DNA of 61,479 bases from a virus. The notes beneath the pieces were generated by a model. That model ran no database searches and was not told the DNA's origin. It worked only from the letters and a program-made list of their open reading frames with translations. Below are positions 26,601 through 34,347 of this stretch, one piece after another (the stretch's first letter is position 1; every line of letters starts with the position of its first letter). A program made the position numbers and the translations under genes. The DNA lies in IMG/VR virus record IMGVR_UViG_3300009155_000068, positions 1 through 61,479 of that record, one strand, 5' to 3'.

Positions 26601-27922
26601 GCGGAACTAATACTGGAAGCACAGGCGGAACAGGCAGTGTTTATATTGGCGTAACTGGAATTGATCTTGGAACTACAGCAAGTAACGGTGATACAGCACT
26701 GATATTTGTCAGCACCACAGGTGTTAGAGCAGGCATGCTGGTACAAAGTGCTGCCAGCGTTGCCGCAGGCACTACAGTTGTTGGCGTTAATGCCACTAGA
26801 GTATATCTAAGTGCAGCATTAACTGGCACAATTACCAGTGGCGTTGCTATAATTTTTACCAATACTAATACCAGTTTAGGTATTAGCACAGGTGATCAAA
26901 TTACTATTGCTAGTTCAACAGTGACTAATTTAGATGGTACTTGGCCGGTGACCAGTGCGGGAGCAACATCAACAACATTTAACGTTAAAGTAACCACTGC
27001 TGTTACAAGTACAAATGCTACCAGAGCAGGTACTGTAGTAAGAATAAACAACTTGATGTTAAAGAACAGAACTGTGACACTGGGCAGTTCAGAAGCCAGT
27101 GCTAGCCCTGTGGCGGCAACATTAAAAGGTGAAAATGCTGTAGGTACCAATGTCGCTGGTGCGGCCCTAACTGTTCGTCCAGGTCTGTCAACTGGCAGTG
27201 CCACTGGCGCTGTGATCAACTTCCAAACAGGCACTACGAGTACTACTGGTGATACTACTCAGTCAGCTGTAACTAGAATGACAGTGACTCAGAGTACTGC
27301 CGATACTACACTAGATTTAACCACAGCAATGACCACTGCTAATGTGTTTAACACAACAGCAACCACAGTCAATGCTTTTGGAGCAGCTACCAGCATCAGT
27401 ATGGGCACCGGCAGCAGTGGAACATTTACCATTGGCAGTGCTCTAGTAGTAATTAATAGCACTAAGTCTATTCAGATTCCAGTGGGTACTACATTAGAGA
27501 GACCTAGTGCAGTAACTGGACAAATACGTTTTAATTCAACGTTAAGCACATTTGAAGGCTATGGCGCCAGCGGGTGGGGCAGTCTAGGTGGCGTTAAATC
27601 AGTTGACGGTTTTACATACATTATCCCAGAAACAAGTCCAGGTGCAAGTAACGGTGAATTAGAATTTTATGTTGAAGATGCAGCCGGTACTGGTACGGTC
27701 AAGGCCGCTGGTTTAAATAGAACAAAGTTAGCAGTGCTACCAACTACAGCTTCTACTACTAGCACAACCGGTGCTCTTACAGTAGCAGGTGGCGTGGGAG
27801 TTAGTGGTAATGTCTATGTTGGATCAGGTAGTAAAGTAGGATTTGTAAATGCCAGCGATGTTAGTGTAGTATATCAAGTTTACAACAGTGTGGCAAATAG
27901 TTTAGATACAATTTTTGGATGA
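20603..27922 (+). CDS. Giant tail-fibre-like adhesin, 2439 residues
   Basis: This is the largest gene in the window. The N-terminus (MATKIKHRRSSVSGNVPTAGQIDVAEFAFNTTDGSIFIKN) is the small attachment-type domain found at the start of many phage fibres. A beta-helix begins near residue 162 (RVYVSASKGDDTNDG ... INVIVAAGDYTEQNPIIIPDNVTVKGDSLRSVVIRP), with SPYIQNCS as in the 1836-residue neighbour. The remainder alternates several HG(L/F)-x-x-GD beta modules (near 505, 1120, 1505, 1590 and 1960) with long Thr/Ser/Gly-rich strands. It ends with a GALTVAGGVGVSGNVYVGSGSKVGF segment. It has a ribosome binding site AGGAAG. It is probably a long host-binding or fibre-shaft protein. No enzyme motif is recognised. 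Confidence 0.75.
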   Translation: MATKIKHRRSSVSGNVPTAGQIDVAEFAFNTTDGSIFIKNEASDIIDVTANLYKKNTSIALTDTGTDGTITMKADGDITIEATSTLISLKQNASIEDAKELRLKELAANGTNYSGFKSSDSLASSYILTLPTTNGTVGQIMSTDGDGQLYFSDSDVFGGNRVYVSASKGDDTNDGITAPVLTIKRACQIASGLVYTSGSLVNGQKINVIVAAGDYTEQNPIIIPDNVTVKGDSLRSVVIRPANANQDMLRVRNGCYFGEFTFRDGLSGNTPTYTWNYAVSFDDPLDLTVSRTLYTYLPSTKPLITQSPYIQNCSIISFLGGNGALVDGSKVVTPNTSANQIEAENPVSGPAPDQGKSMVANAFTMLSFGGTGWRLINDAYAQIVSCFQIFMLNGVYTQSGGYCSITNSATNFGLYALRASGYSPHAFAFDKGYIGTTGTTGSTQTITAFGWTRPDGPINEFVIRIYDPTTTADLTSTYKTTLPGYLATSFNAATAVNTATNIFTISSHGFLNGDTVTYDSNSGTDISPLFSGDTVYIGYLSSSTFKIYYDDSLTREIDIISVGVGTQYFRKQDYEMYVDEVTDTHNQFQTLTLDAGSPSGYSFTIGDLVEGTTGAYPNKAYVYSYNSGTKQLVVCVNKVTIGLTETRNNFTTLSQITSVAGVAASYFMTSGVASRTDLYGADFEIQPTVVSGALTTVVTLPGKQIWFHRPSVTNSSGHTWEYAGSGTDYNALPQNGGKGVAAYEQVSENTGKVYTSGTNELGDFKVGNFITAYNRTGNVTFTNKITVDTLDVLRLGVGGVTVESISIDPELGLNETGGPKDTRISTQLAVYSYNQIHLGNVIDKNVSTNAVPGSLVQLNSNGQINSDLIPTSRSFSSFSSAGVNSRLDLADGIPAGDVLSGDIAVESFYQQELTIDYPITAAIGTAVIQTTGNTATTSITSTANSFTVTHTGTLTNSTYVLIEGVTPTAYNGVWLINKASSGSFTVFSNSNPGTATVQGTIYYGGASGRLTGSYTAATAIVVGSVFTNFNTPFVTGASTLIIGTDRTPSDTNTSVTVSIATTAASASLNYFLNVGTYSQYLVLENTATPTFTNGSISAALRYSNVGYITTSSAHNFSTGNEVKVNAVTDSFDGTAYVTVISSTEFSYSSSGTDTTATATTTSTATLVAVTGTSTTGSVATAGLTGTIAVGDYAFGATLPYGAKVTVVNMAVNPRTFTIAWPTSATVTGTSTAALTFITPASETGTVRSVLTAADSSSQGEFTELRSGVLTAVNNLSGLTGGSSYVAGIYSRVPLTNQTVATTSISSTATVATITHGTTSINTFTTSSQVVIAGTTASSGSAGQYNGTWTVTSGSAGSFTITGTFTNGATASVQGTVASGVGECALAAITVSGAGAVTDVDLVFGGANYAVGSTLTTSNAYLGGAGSGFKITTTAIEKRAYINLFGGQTFIATAVSPDFVEENASTVLTATATGTVVATFNAQSTGSGGGVDTLLNRITTLSAHGFTTGDPVLYNPGSDPAVGGLTSGVIYYAKVISASTIELYTNYGISTIIVLSTSTGTGHTFTRSTVDIIDNTITIPSHGFSTGDAFRINGSDLPYISSVQITSGSRYFVGSVTTNSFSIHELRSDALDSISGVTINTLNITATGSGTITITKNNIKVTSTVNTSSSNFDDWNSLTTTTIDASSIISGIISTSRLASGSASSSTFLRGDSIWSPVVQSAVLASSSALTLSGTGVGPYTGALTFDVVKADKTGGSGGYSTTGVASFNTTQFSVGVGDSLSAGQVLIKAGVVDAGTLDTYDSTYFLNPSNLTSAVPVNKGGTALVTYTVGDTLYASGSTTLNTVAIGVADTVMTSTGSAPQWSPALTIAKNISVSGADVTTSSTGASTLFNTNSLALKLGGAANNINIGSSTASQSLSSTVKSYTTGGSASTTVTVNVGLTAAISTVARATNTSTITTSANHGLTTGDVVTVVCTSDTAFSAIAVSVTVTGLTTFTYANSGTNTGSTGGTGSVYIGVTGIDLGTTASNGDTALIFVSTTGVRAGMLVQSAASVAAGTTVVGVNATRVYLSAALTGTITSGVAIIFTNTNTSLGISTGDQITIASSTVTNLDGTWPVTSAGATSTTFNVKVTTAVTSTNATRAGTVVRINNLMLKNRTVTLGSSEASASPVAATLKGENAVGTNVAGAALTVRPGLSTGSATGAVINFQTGTTSTTGDTTQSAVTRMTVTQSTADTTLDLTTAMTTANVFNTTATTVNAFGAATSISMGTGSSGTFTIGSALVVINSTKSIQIPVGTTLERPSAVTGQIRFNSTLSTFEGYGASGWGSLGGVKSVDGFTYIIPETSPGASNGELEFYVEDAAGTGTVKAAGLNRTKLAVLPTTASTTSTTGALTVAGGVGVSGNVYVGSGSKVGFVNASDVSVVYQVYNSVANSLDTIFG

Positions 27923-27930
27923 TAATTTAA

Positions 27931-30900
27931 ATGGCAAATAGATATTGGGTCGGCGGAGCAGGTACATGGGATGCATCCAGCACCACACACTGGAGTGCGT
28001 CTTCAGGTGGTGCCAGTGGTGCGTCTGTGCCTACCGCAGCCGACAATGTGTTCTTTGATTCGGCCAGCAATGCCACAGCGTATGCAGTCACACTTGGCAG
28101 TAACTTTGTGGGTACAGCATCATTTTCAACTATAACTGCGTTGACCTCCACGGTTACTGTGGCCGCTGTGACCAGTGGGTCGTTGACTGTGGGAGCTTTA
28201 ATTGTTATTTCAGTAACATTGTTCAGGATCACTAGTCTTGGAACTGGCACAGGTGGCGTGGGCACTTATAACTGTAATGTGTTGCGTGGAAATAATGGCA
28301 ATGGCGGCGGCACACAGGCCGTATTTTCTCCAACGCCAATTTGTGCTGATATTAGTTTTTCAGGACCCACAGCAGGATCACTAACATGGGTTGTGACCAA
28401 CAGTGCCATTGAAGTTGCCGGTAGTGCAACAGTGGCTGCATCGGGTGTGACCATGAGTCCAATACTGATCTACACTGGTTCCAGCACCCACACCATCACA
28501 ACTAACAGTGTGAGCATGGCTAGTGCATATTTGGCCGGAACTGGCACATATACCTTGGGGTCTGCATACACTGCTAGCAATTTATATTTCTGTCTCGGCA
28601 CGTTCAACACCGCCAATTTTGCTTTGACCGTTGTTGTATTTGACCAAGATTCTGCTACCACCAGAACGATAAATTTGGGATCAAGTACTGTGACTATCAG
28701 TGGCGGCAGCTATCCTGTAGGGAGTGGTAATCCTAGTAGTGTCTTTGGCACTAATGTAACATTTAACGCAGGTACCTCTCAGGTAAATTTCACTGCCACT
28801 AGTAGCTTTTACATTAGTTTTGGTTTGAACAAAACTTGGTATAATGTTTCGTTGACAAGCACTAGTGTAAACAAAAGTGTCACTGGTGGTATACAACTTG
28901 GGTATGGCGCTACTGATACTCCTACATTCAACAACTTTAGCATTGCTGGACAAGCAATAACAAATACAGGAGTAGCACAGATACTTTTGCGAACCAGCAT
29001 GACCATCAATGGTACATTTACCATTGGTGCTGCCGCTTCGGTCATAACCAGATTGATGTTAAGGTCAAATGCTACCGGCACCGTAAGAACTATCACAGCG
29101 GCTGCGTTTGCTGCTGGTGCCACTGATGTTGACTGGATGGATATTACCATTGCTGGTGCAGCCGGCACCATCAGTGGCACAAGATTTGGCAACTGTGGCG
29201 GATGTACCAACATCACCTTTGACGCGGCCAAAACTGTTTACTGGAATCTAGCAGGCGCACAAAACTGGTCAGCAACTGCATGGGCCACATTATCAGGTGG
29301 ATCTCCGGCTGTGAACAATTTCCCCTTGGCACAAGACACAGCAGTGTTTGACAATACTGGCAGTGTCACAGGTACAATCACAATCAATGCTGGTGGTACA
29401 AACCAAGGATGGAACATTGGCACCCTAGACATGAGTGCCAGAACCAGTGCCATGACCTTGGCTGCCAGCAGCAGCACCAGCTACCCTTGGATATTTGGGT
29501 CCTGGATCAATGGGTCAGGGGTCACTGTGTCTGGTGTAACTGGGGTGATAACATTCTCAAATCGCAGTACAAAAACCATTAATTCAGCAGGTAAGACATT
29601 CACACAGCCTATCACAATTGATGCGCCGAGTGGTGGATTGCAACTGCTGACAAACAATTTGACCGTGGATACTACTGCTACAACAACATTGTCCGCAGGT
29701 ACACTGGACTTGAACAGTTTGGTATTGAGCACTGGACTGTTTAGTGCAAGCGCCACCGTCACAAGAACCTTGGCATTTGGCACCTCATACATCAATTTGA
29801 CCGGCACAAACGGCACTATATTAACCATGTTTACTGGAACAGGATTAACAATCACTGGCACCCCAGTATTCAATGCCACAAACGCTGGCAGCGTTGGCAC
29901 AAGAGCATTACAAGTTAATGGTGTAACCAGCAATTTCCCCTCACTGAATGTCTCAGCCGGCGCCGATTCTATTTCAGCCACTGGAGCTTGGACTGATCTA
30001 AATTTTACCGGATTCACTGGTGTATGGAACAACAACTCTTTCAGCATTTATGGTAATTTGACCCTGGCATCAGGCATGGCAACACCAACAGCTGGAACTA
30101 ATACAATAACTTTTGCTGCCACCTCGGGCACCAAAACCATAACTACTGCTACAAAAACGCTAGACTTTCCCATCACATTCAACGGTGTTGGCGGCACCTG
30201 GTCTTTGCAAGATGCAATGACCTTGGGCTCAACAAGAACTTTGACAATAAACAACGGCACATTGAACTTGAATGGACAAACACTGACTGTTGGCACTGCA
30301 TTTTCAACCTCAACCGGCACCAAGAATTTAACATTCAACGGTGGCACACTAGTGTGTCCCACATCGGGCGTGACTGCATTTAATAACGCTGCTCCCACAG
30401 GATTTACCACCACAGCAGGCACAGGCACTGGTTACATACAGATGACTGGTGCCACAGCCAAGACATTTGTGGGCGGTGGATCAACATTCAACTGTGTGCT
30501 ACAACAAGCAGGTGCTGGTGATTTGACCATAACAGGATCAAACAGTTTCCTTGATCTACAGGCCACTGTGGCCGGCCAACCATCTATTATTTTGTTCACT
30601 GCTGCCACAACCACTACATTTACCAACTTCACACTGTCAGGCACAGCCGGTAATTTGGTCACTATCGGCTCGGTCACAGCCGCTAGTCACACCTTGAGCA
30701 AGGCCAGCGGAACAGTTTCAGTCAGCTACTTGAGTATCAGTAGATCCACAGCCGCTGGTGGCGCAACTTGGAATGCTGCTAATTCTACAAACGGCGGAAA
30801 TAATAGCGGCTGGATTTTTGCCGCAGTTATCGCAGTAGCATCAAGAATTACATCAACTGGGGTATTATCAATAGCTGGGGAGTTAGACGAAGTTACTCAG

Positions 30901-31056
30901 GCTACAATTAGACTCACGCCAACTTTTTTATACTCAAGTGAATTTGATGAATATACCCTGCAAGGTGCAGGTGGAGGCCTAGCAAAAAGAGAAACAGCCG
31001 CTGGCAAAATTCAAGTAACTGGATCGTTTGATGAGTACAACAAACCTTATGCATAA
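27931..31056 (+). CDS. Large beta-solenoid virion protein
   Basis: This 1041-residue protein begins MANRYWVGGAGTWDASSTTHWSASSGG, an N-terminus common to long Thr/Gly-rich phage surface proteins. A related segment recurs at about 436 (YWNLAGAQNWSATAWATLSGG). Most of the chain is short beta strands with N/T/S/G turns (LTINNGTLNLNGQTLTVG and similar), consistent with a beta-solenoid. The last 75 residues (ITSTGVLSIAGELDEVTQ ... IQVTGSFDEYNKPYA) form a separate C-terminal piece. It starts 8 bases after the giant gene with no strong ribosome site. No catalytic residues are seen. Confidence 0.7.
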   Translation: MANRYWVGGAGTWDASSTTHWSASSGGASGASVPTAADNVFFDSASNATAYAVTLGSNFVGTASFSTITALTSTVTVAAVTSGSLTVGALIVISVTLFRITSLGTGTGGVGTYNCNVLRGNNGNGGGTQAVFSPTPICADISFSGPTAGSLTWVVTNSAIEVAGSATVAASGVTMSPILIYTGSSTHTITTNSVSMASAYLAGTGTYTLGSAYTASNLYFCLGTFNTANFALTVVVFDQDSATTRTINLGSSTVTISGGSYPVGSGNPSSVFGTNVTFNAGTSQVNFTATSSFYISFGLNKTWYNVSLTSTSVNKSVTGGIQLGYGATDTPTFNNFSIAGQAITNTGVAQILLRTSMTINGTFTIGAAASVITRLMLRSNATGTVRTITAAAFAAGATDVDWMDITIAGAAGTISGTRFGNCGGCTNITFDAAKTVYWNLAGAQNWSATAWATLSGGSPAVNNFPLAQDTAVFDNTGSVTGTITINAGGTNQGWNIGTLDMSARTSAMTLAASSSTSYPWIFGSWINGSGVTVSGVTGVITFSNRSTKTINSAGKTFTQPITIDAPSGGLQLLTNNLTVDTTATTTLSAGTLDLNSLVLSTGLFSASATVTRTLAFGTSYINLTGTNGTILTMFTGTGLTITGTPVFNATNAGSVGTRALQVNGVTSNFPSLNVSAGADSISATGAWTDLNFTGFTGVWNNNSFSIYGNLTLASGMATPTAGTNTITFAATSGTKTITTATKTLDFPITFNGVGGTWSLQDAMTLGSTRTLTINNGTLNLNGQTLTVGTAFSTSTGTKNLTFNGGTLVCPTSGVTAFNNAAPTGFTTTAGTGTGYIQMTGATAKTFVGGGSTFNCVLQQAGAGDLTITGSNSFLDLQATVAGQPSIILFTAATTTTFTNFTLSGTAGNLVTIGSVTAASHTLSKASGTVSVSYLSISRSTAAGGATWNAANSTNGGNNSGWIFAAVIAVASRITSTGVLSIAGELDEVTQATIRLTPTFLYSSEFDEYTLQGAGGGLAKRETAAGKIQVTGSFDEYNKPYA

Positions 31057-31077
31057 GTAACTATATGGACAACTAAC

Positions 31078-34000
31078 ATGGCAAAACTACTATCAGGAAC
31101 AAGAATATACGGAACAGCAACAGTTGATTCCACGCTAACACTACAAGATCTAGTAACATCTGCTGCCACTGCTAATATAGCAAATACAACATCGACTACA
31201 GTTAATGCGTTTGGTGCAGCAACTACATTGGGGATAGGATCATCTAGTGCCGGTACACTGACAATAAACAACCCAACAATTGCCACAAGCGTAACTAGCG
31301 GTACACTGGCATTGTTCAATACTGGCCTAACAGGCACATTAAATCTAGGTGGTGCTGCTGGTACATTTAGTATTGGTTCAAGTTCGTCTACTGTTACATT
31401 TAACGGCACAACAATTAACTTAAACGGGACAAATCCCAGCATAGCTAGTACTGCTACAGGAACTGCCAGTGTGTTCAATGCCAACATTACCACTGTCAAC
31501 TTTGGCCAAGCAGCAGATATAACCATGAGTGCCACAGGAAAAACAGTTACAGTAAACGGATCTATATCAATTAAAGGCAACACAACCTTAGGTGATGCAT
31601 CGGGTGACAGTGTAACTTATACAGCCAGCACAGGTACCGTGACTACCACATACGCATTTACCAATAATGATGCTGGCACAACTACAGTAGTTTATCCAAT
31701 TAAATTTGCACATACTTTATCGTCTGGCACAGCAGCAGTGGGCATCGGATCAGGATTCCAATTTACTGCACCTAATGCATCGGGTACTATAATTGCTGGT
31801 GGAAGTATTGAAGCAGTTTCGACAAATGTAACTGCTACATCAGAAGCTTATGATGTTGTTGTGAGAGCATACACAGCGGGATCAAGCGGACAAGTAATAA
31901 AAGCCAACGGTACCTCACTAGAAGTAGGTGCAAGTAATTCTAACACTACAATTAAAACACTGGGCACTGGCACACTAACTGTGACTACAGGTACTACAGG
32001 TGCGTCAAGTGCTGGCGCCACTGTTACAGTCAGTGGTGGTGCAGGTGGTGCCACCAATGGCGCTGGCGGCCAAGGCGTATTCAAAGGCGGTGACGGTACT
32101 ACTTCAAGTGCTGGCGGAGTGGCCACACTTAAAGGTGGTGCAGCAACGGGTACAAACATCACTGGCGCAAACACTGTAATTGAAGCAGGCAACGGTACTG
32201 GTTCAGGTGGTTCAGGTAGTATTGTTTTTAGAACTGCTAGTGCAGGATCAAGCGGTGCCAGCGCAGATACAATGACTGATAGATTGACTATCAGTAGTAC
32301 TGGTAATATTGCATTTGCTGGTGCAGTTACTATTGGCGGAGATTTAACCGTTAACGGAACTGTGACCACGGTCAATTCTAGCACAGTTACCATTGATGAT
32401 AAAAACATTGAACTGGCCAGTGTAGCAGCAATAACAGGCTTAACAGTGACACTGACCAGCGGTAGTGCAATAGTTACATTTATTGGTGCAAGTACAACTA
32501 CAGGTTTACTAGCGGGACAAACACTTTCAATTACCACTGTACAAACTGGTAGTCCGGCATTTGGTGTTGGTGCAACTATTCAGAGTGTTGACAGTCTAAC
32601 ACAGGTAACAATGACTGGTAATGCTACAGGTACAACAGGTAACGTAACTGTTAGCTCAAGCGGCAGTTCAGATGCCACAGCAGATGGCGGCGGCATCACA
32701 GTCAAAGGCGCCACAGATAAGACATGGAGTTATGTATTTGCCAATACTGCATGGACCAGTAATCAAAATATTGATGCTGCCACGGGAAAAACTTATAAGA
32801 TTAACGCATCTGATGTATTGAGTGCCAGTGCTGTGTTGTCTAATGCAACCACAGCCAGCATTGGTGCAACTGGCAGCGGCACAACAGTGAACGTTGGTGG
32901 TATTACTAATAACAATACTTTAAATATTCAAGCAAATGGTACTACAGGTACTGCTACCTTAGGTACTAACGTAACCAACGGAACAGTCAATGTATTTGCA
33001 GGCGTAACTGGCACTGCCAATTACAGTGATTCAACGCTGGCAATTACTATAGGTAATAGCATAACAGCATCGCAAAGTGTAAGTATTGCCACAGGTGCTA
33101 CACTCAATGGAAATACCAAAACTATTAACATTGGTACTGCTGGTGTCAGCGGATCAATAACTAATATTACCATTGGTAGCGTTGTAAGTGGAGCAACCAG
33201 TACAACCACAGTCAACAATACGCTAAAAGTTGCTGTTGGAAGCACTAGTGGCACTGCCAACATAACAACAGATGTAACCACGGGCACATTAAATATTGCA
33301 CAATCAGTAACAGGCACCGTAGCCATTGGTTCAAGTGGGACGGTCCAACTAGGTACTAGTGCAAGTGTGGCAACTACTGCACAAGTTGGTGGGGCCATTG
33401 ACGGCAATACCCTAAAAATTGCAGGCACTGCCGCAGGAACAACCAGCGGTATTACTACAGATGTTACATCAGGCACATTTAACATTGCTCAGAGTGTAAC
33501 TGGTACAGTAAAAATTGGAGCTAGTGGTACTGTACAGTTAGGTACCAGTGCAAGTGTAACCACTGTGGCACAAGTAGGTGGTGCTGTTGATGGTAATACC
33601 TTAAAGATTGCTGGTACAACCACAGGAACAACCAGTGGTATTACCACTGATGTAACCACTGGTACATTCAATATTGCACAATCAGTAACTGGCACTGTGA
33701 AGATTGGCCTAAGTGGTACAGTTCAATTAGGTACCAGTGCAAGTGTGGCAACAACAGCACAAGTTGGCGGTGCAGTAACTGGTAATACTCTAAAAATTGC
33801 CGGTACTGCTGCGGGCGCAGTTAACATCAGTTCTGATGTTACCACAGGTACCGTTAGTTTATTCACAGGATTGACTACTGCTGTGATGACTGTTGGTAGC
33901 GCAGCAGCAGGTACATTGGCTATTGCGTTTAATAAAGCCAGCACAAGTACTACAACAGGGGCTGTGACCATTGCAGGCGGACTTGGTGTTGCTGGTGCTG

Positions 34001-34347
34001 TTAATGCACAGACCAAGAGCTTCATTATCAGTCACCCAACTAAACCTGGTAAACTACTAAAACACGGTAGCTTAGAAGGTCCTGAATTTGGTGTGTATGT
34101 ACGTGGACGTTGTACAGGAAAATATATTCAACTTCCTGACTACTGGACGGGCCTAGTTGCCGCTGACTCAGTAACAGTTGATCTAACACCCATTGGAAGT
34201 CATCAGAAATTATACGTAGAAAAGATAGATGGCGATCGAGTCTATATCGCCAACGATGCACTATTTGGTCGATCAGTTGACTGTTTCTACACAGTATGGG
34301 GCGCACGTAAAGATGTGGCCGCTCTAGAGATTGAGGCAGATGAGTAA
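31078..34347 (+). CDS. Repeat-rich tail fibre with conserved C-terminal domain
   Basis: This is a 1089-residue fibre. Residues 1-975 are Thr/Gly/Ala-rich strands, including LTVNGTVTTVNSSTVTIDDKNIELAS near 422 (the fibre-base motif) and three near-identical 63-residue units near 720-920. The last 110 residues (KSFIISHPTKPGKLLKHGSLEGPEFGVYVRGRCTGKYIQLPDYWTGLV ...) are a non-repetitive domain. This HP-x-(K/D)P ... H-x-x-LEGPE-x-GVY signature recurs at the C-termini of many viral fibres and probably forms the trimeric tip. The stop overlaps the next start (TAATG), so the next protein is translationally coupled. Confidence 0.75.
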   Translation: MAKLLSGTRIYGTATVDSTLTLQDLVTSAATANIANTTSTTVNAFGAATTLGIGSSSAGTLTINNPTIATSVTSGTLALFNTGLTGTLNLGGAAGTFSIGSSSSTVTFNGTTINLNGTNPSIASTATGTASVFNANITTVNFGQAADITMSATGKTVTVNGSISIKGNTTLGDASGDSVTYTASTGTVTTTYAFTNNDAGTTTVVYPIKFAHTLSSGTAAVGIGSGFQFTAPNASGTIIAGGSIEAVSTNVTATSEAYDVVVRAYTAGSSGQVIKANGTSLEVGASNSNTTIKTLGTGTLTVTTGTTGASSAGATVTVSGGAGGATNGAGGQGVFKGGDGTTSSAGGVATLKGGAATGTNITGANTVIEAGNGTGSGGSGSIVFRTASAGSSGASADTMTDRLTISSTGNIAFAGAVTIGGDLTVNGTVTTVNSSTVTIDDKNIELASVAAITGLTVTLTSGSAIVTFIGASTTTGLLAGQTLSITTVQTGSPAFGVGATIQSVDSLTQVTMTGNATGTTGNVTVSSSGSSDATADGGGITVKGATDKTWSYVFANTAWTSNQNIDAATGKTYKINASDVLSASAVLSNATTASIGATGSGTTVNVGGITNNNTLNIQANGTTGTATLGTNVTNGTVNVFAGVTGTANYSDSTLAITIGNSITASQSVSIATGATLNGNTKTINIGTAGVSGSITNITIGSVVSGATSTTTVNNTLKVAVGSTSGTANITTDVTTGTLNIAQSVTGTVAIGSSGTVQLGTSASVATTAQVGGAIDGNTLKIAGTAAGTTSGITTDVTSGTFNIAQSVTGTVKIGASGTVQLGTSASVTTVAQVGGAVDGNTLKIAGTTTGTTSGITTDVTTGTFNIAQSVTGTVKIGLSGTVQLGTSASVATTAQVGGAVTGNTLKIAGTAAGAVNISSDVTTGTVSLFTGLTTAVMTVGSAAAGTLAIAFNKASTSTTTGAVTIAGGLGVAGAVNAQTKSFIISHPTKPGKLLKHGSLEGPEFGVYVRGRCTGKYIQLPDYWTGLVAADSVTVDLTPIGSHQKLYVEKIDGDRVYIANDALFGRSVDCFYTVWGARKDVAALEIEADE
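33230..33840 (+). repeat. Three tandem 189-bp repeats in a fibre gene
   Basis: Copies of GGTACYAGTGCAAGTGT-type sequence start at 33352, 33541 and 33730, a 189-bp (63-residue) period. Each encodes GTVQLGTSASV ... AQVGGA(V/I)DGNTLKIAGT ... TDVTTGTFNIAQSVTGTVKIG. Being a multiple of three, gain or loss of a unit keeps the frame. Confidence 0.8.

Noticed and set aside
15026-27922. Polysaccharide lyase or hydrolase activity in the beta-helix proteins
   Set aside because: The beta-helix pattern is visible but I could not see a catalytic Asp/Glu or Lys/Arg arrangement of a known lyase, so no enzyme is claimed.
29481-32537. Long minus-strand ORFs (up to 229 residues) opposite the fibre genes
   Set aside because: They are Val/Ala/Pro-rich, as expected of antisense to Thr/Gly/Ala-rich repeats. 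They show no domain, promoter or ribosome site.
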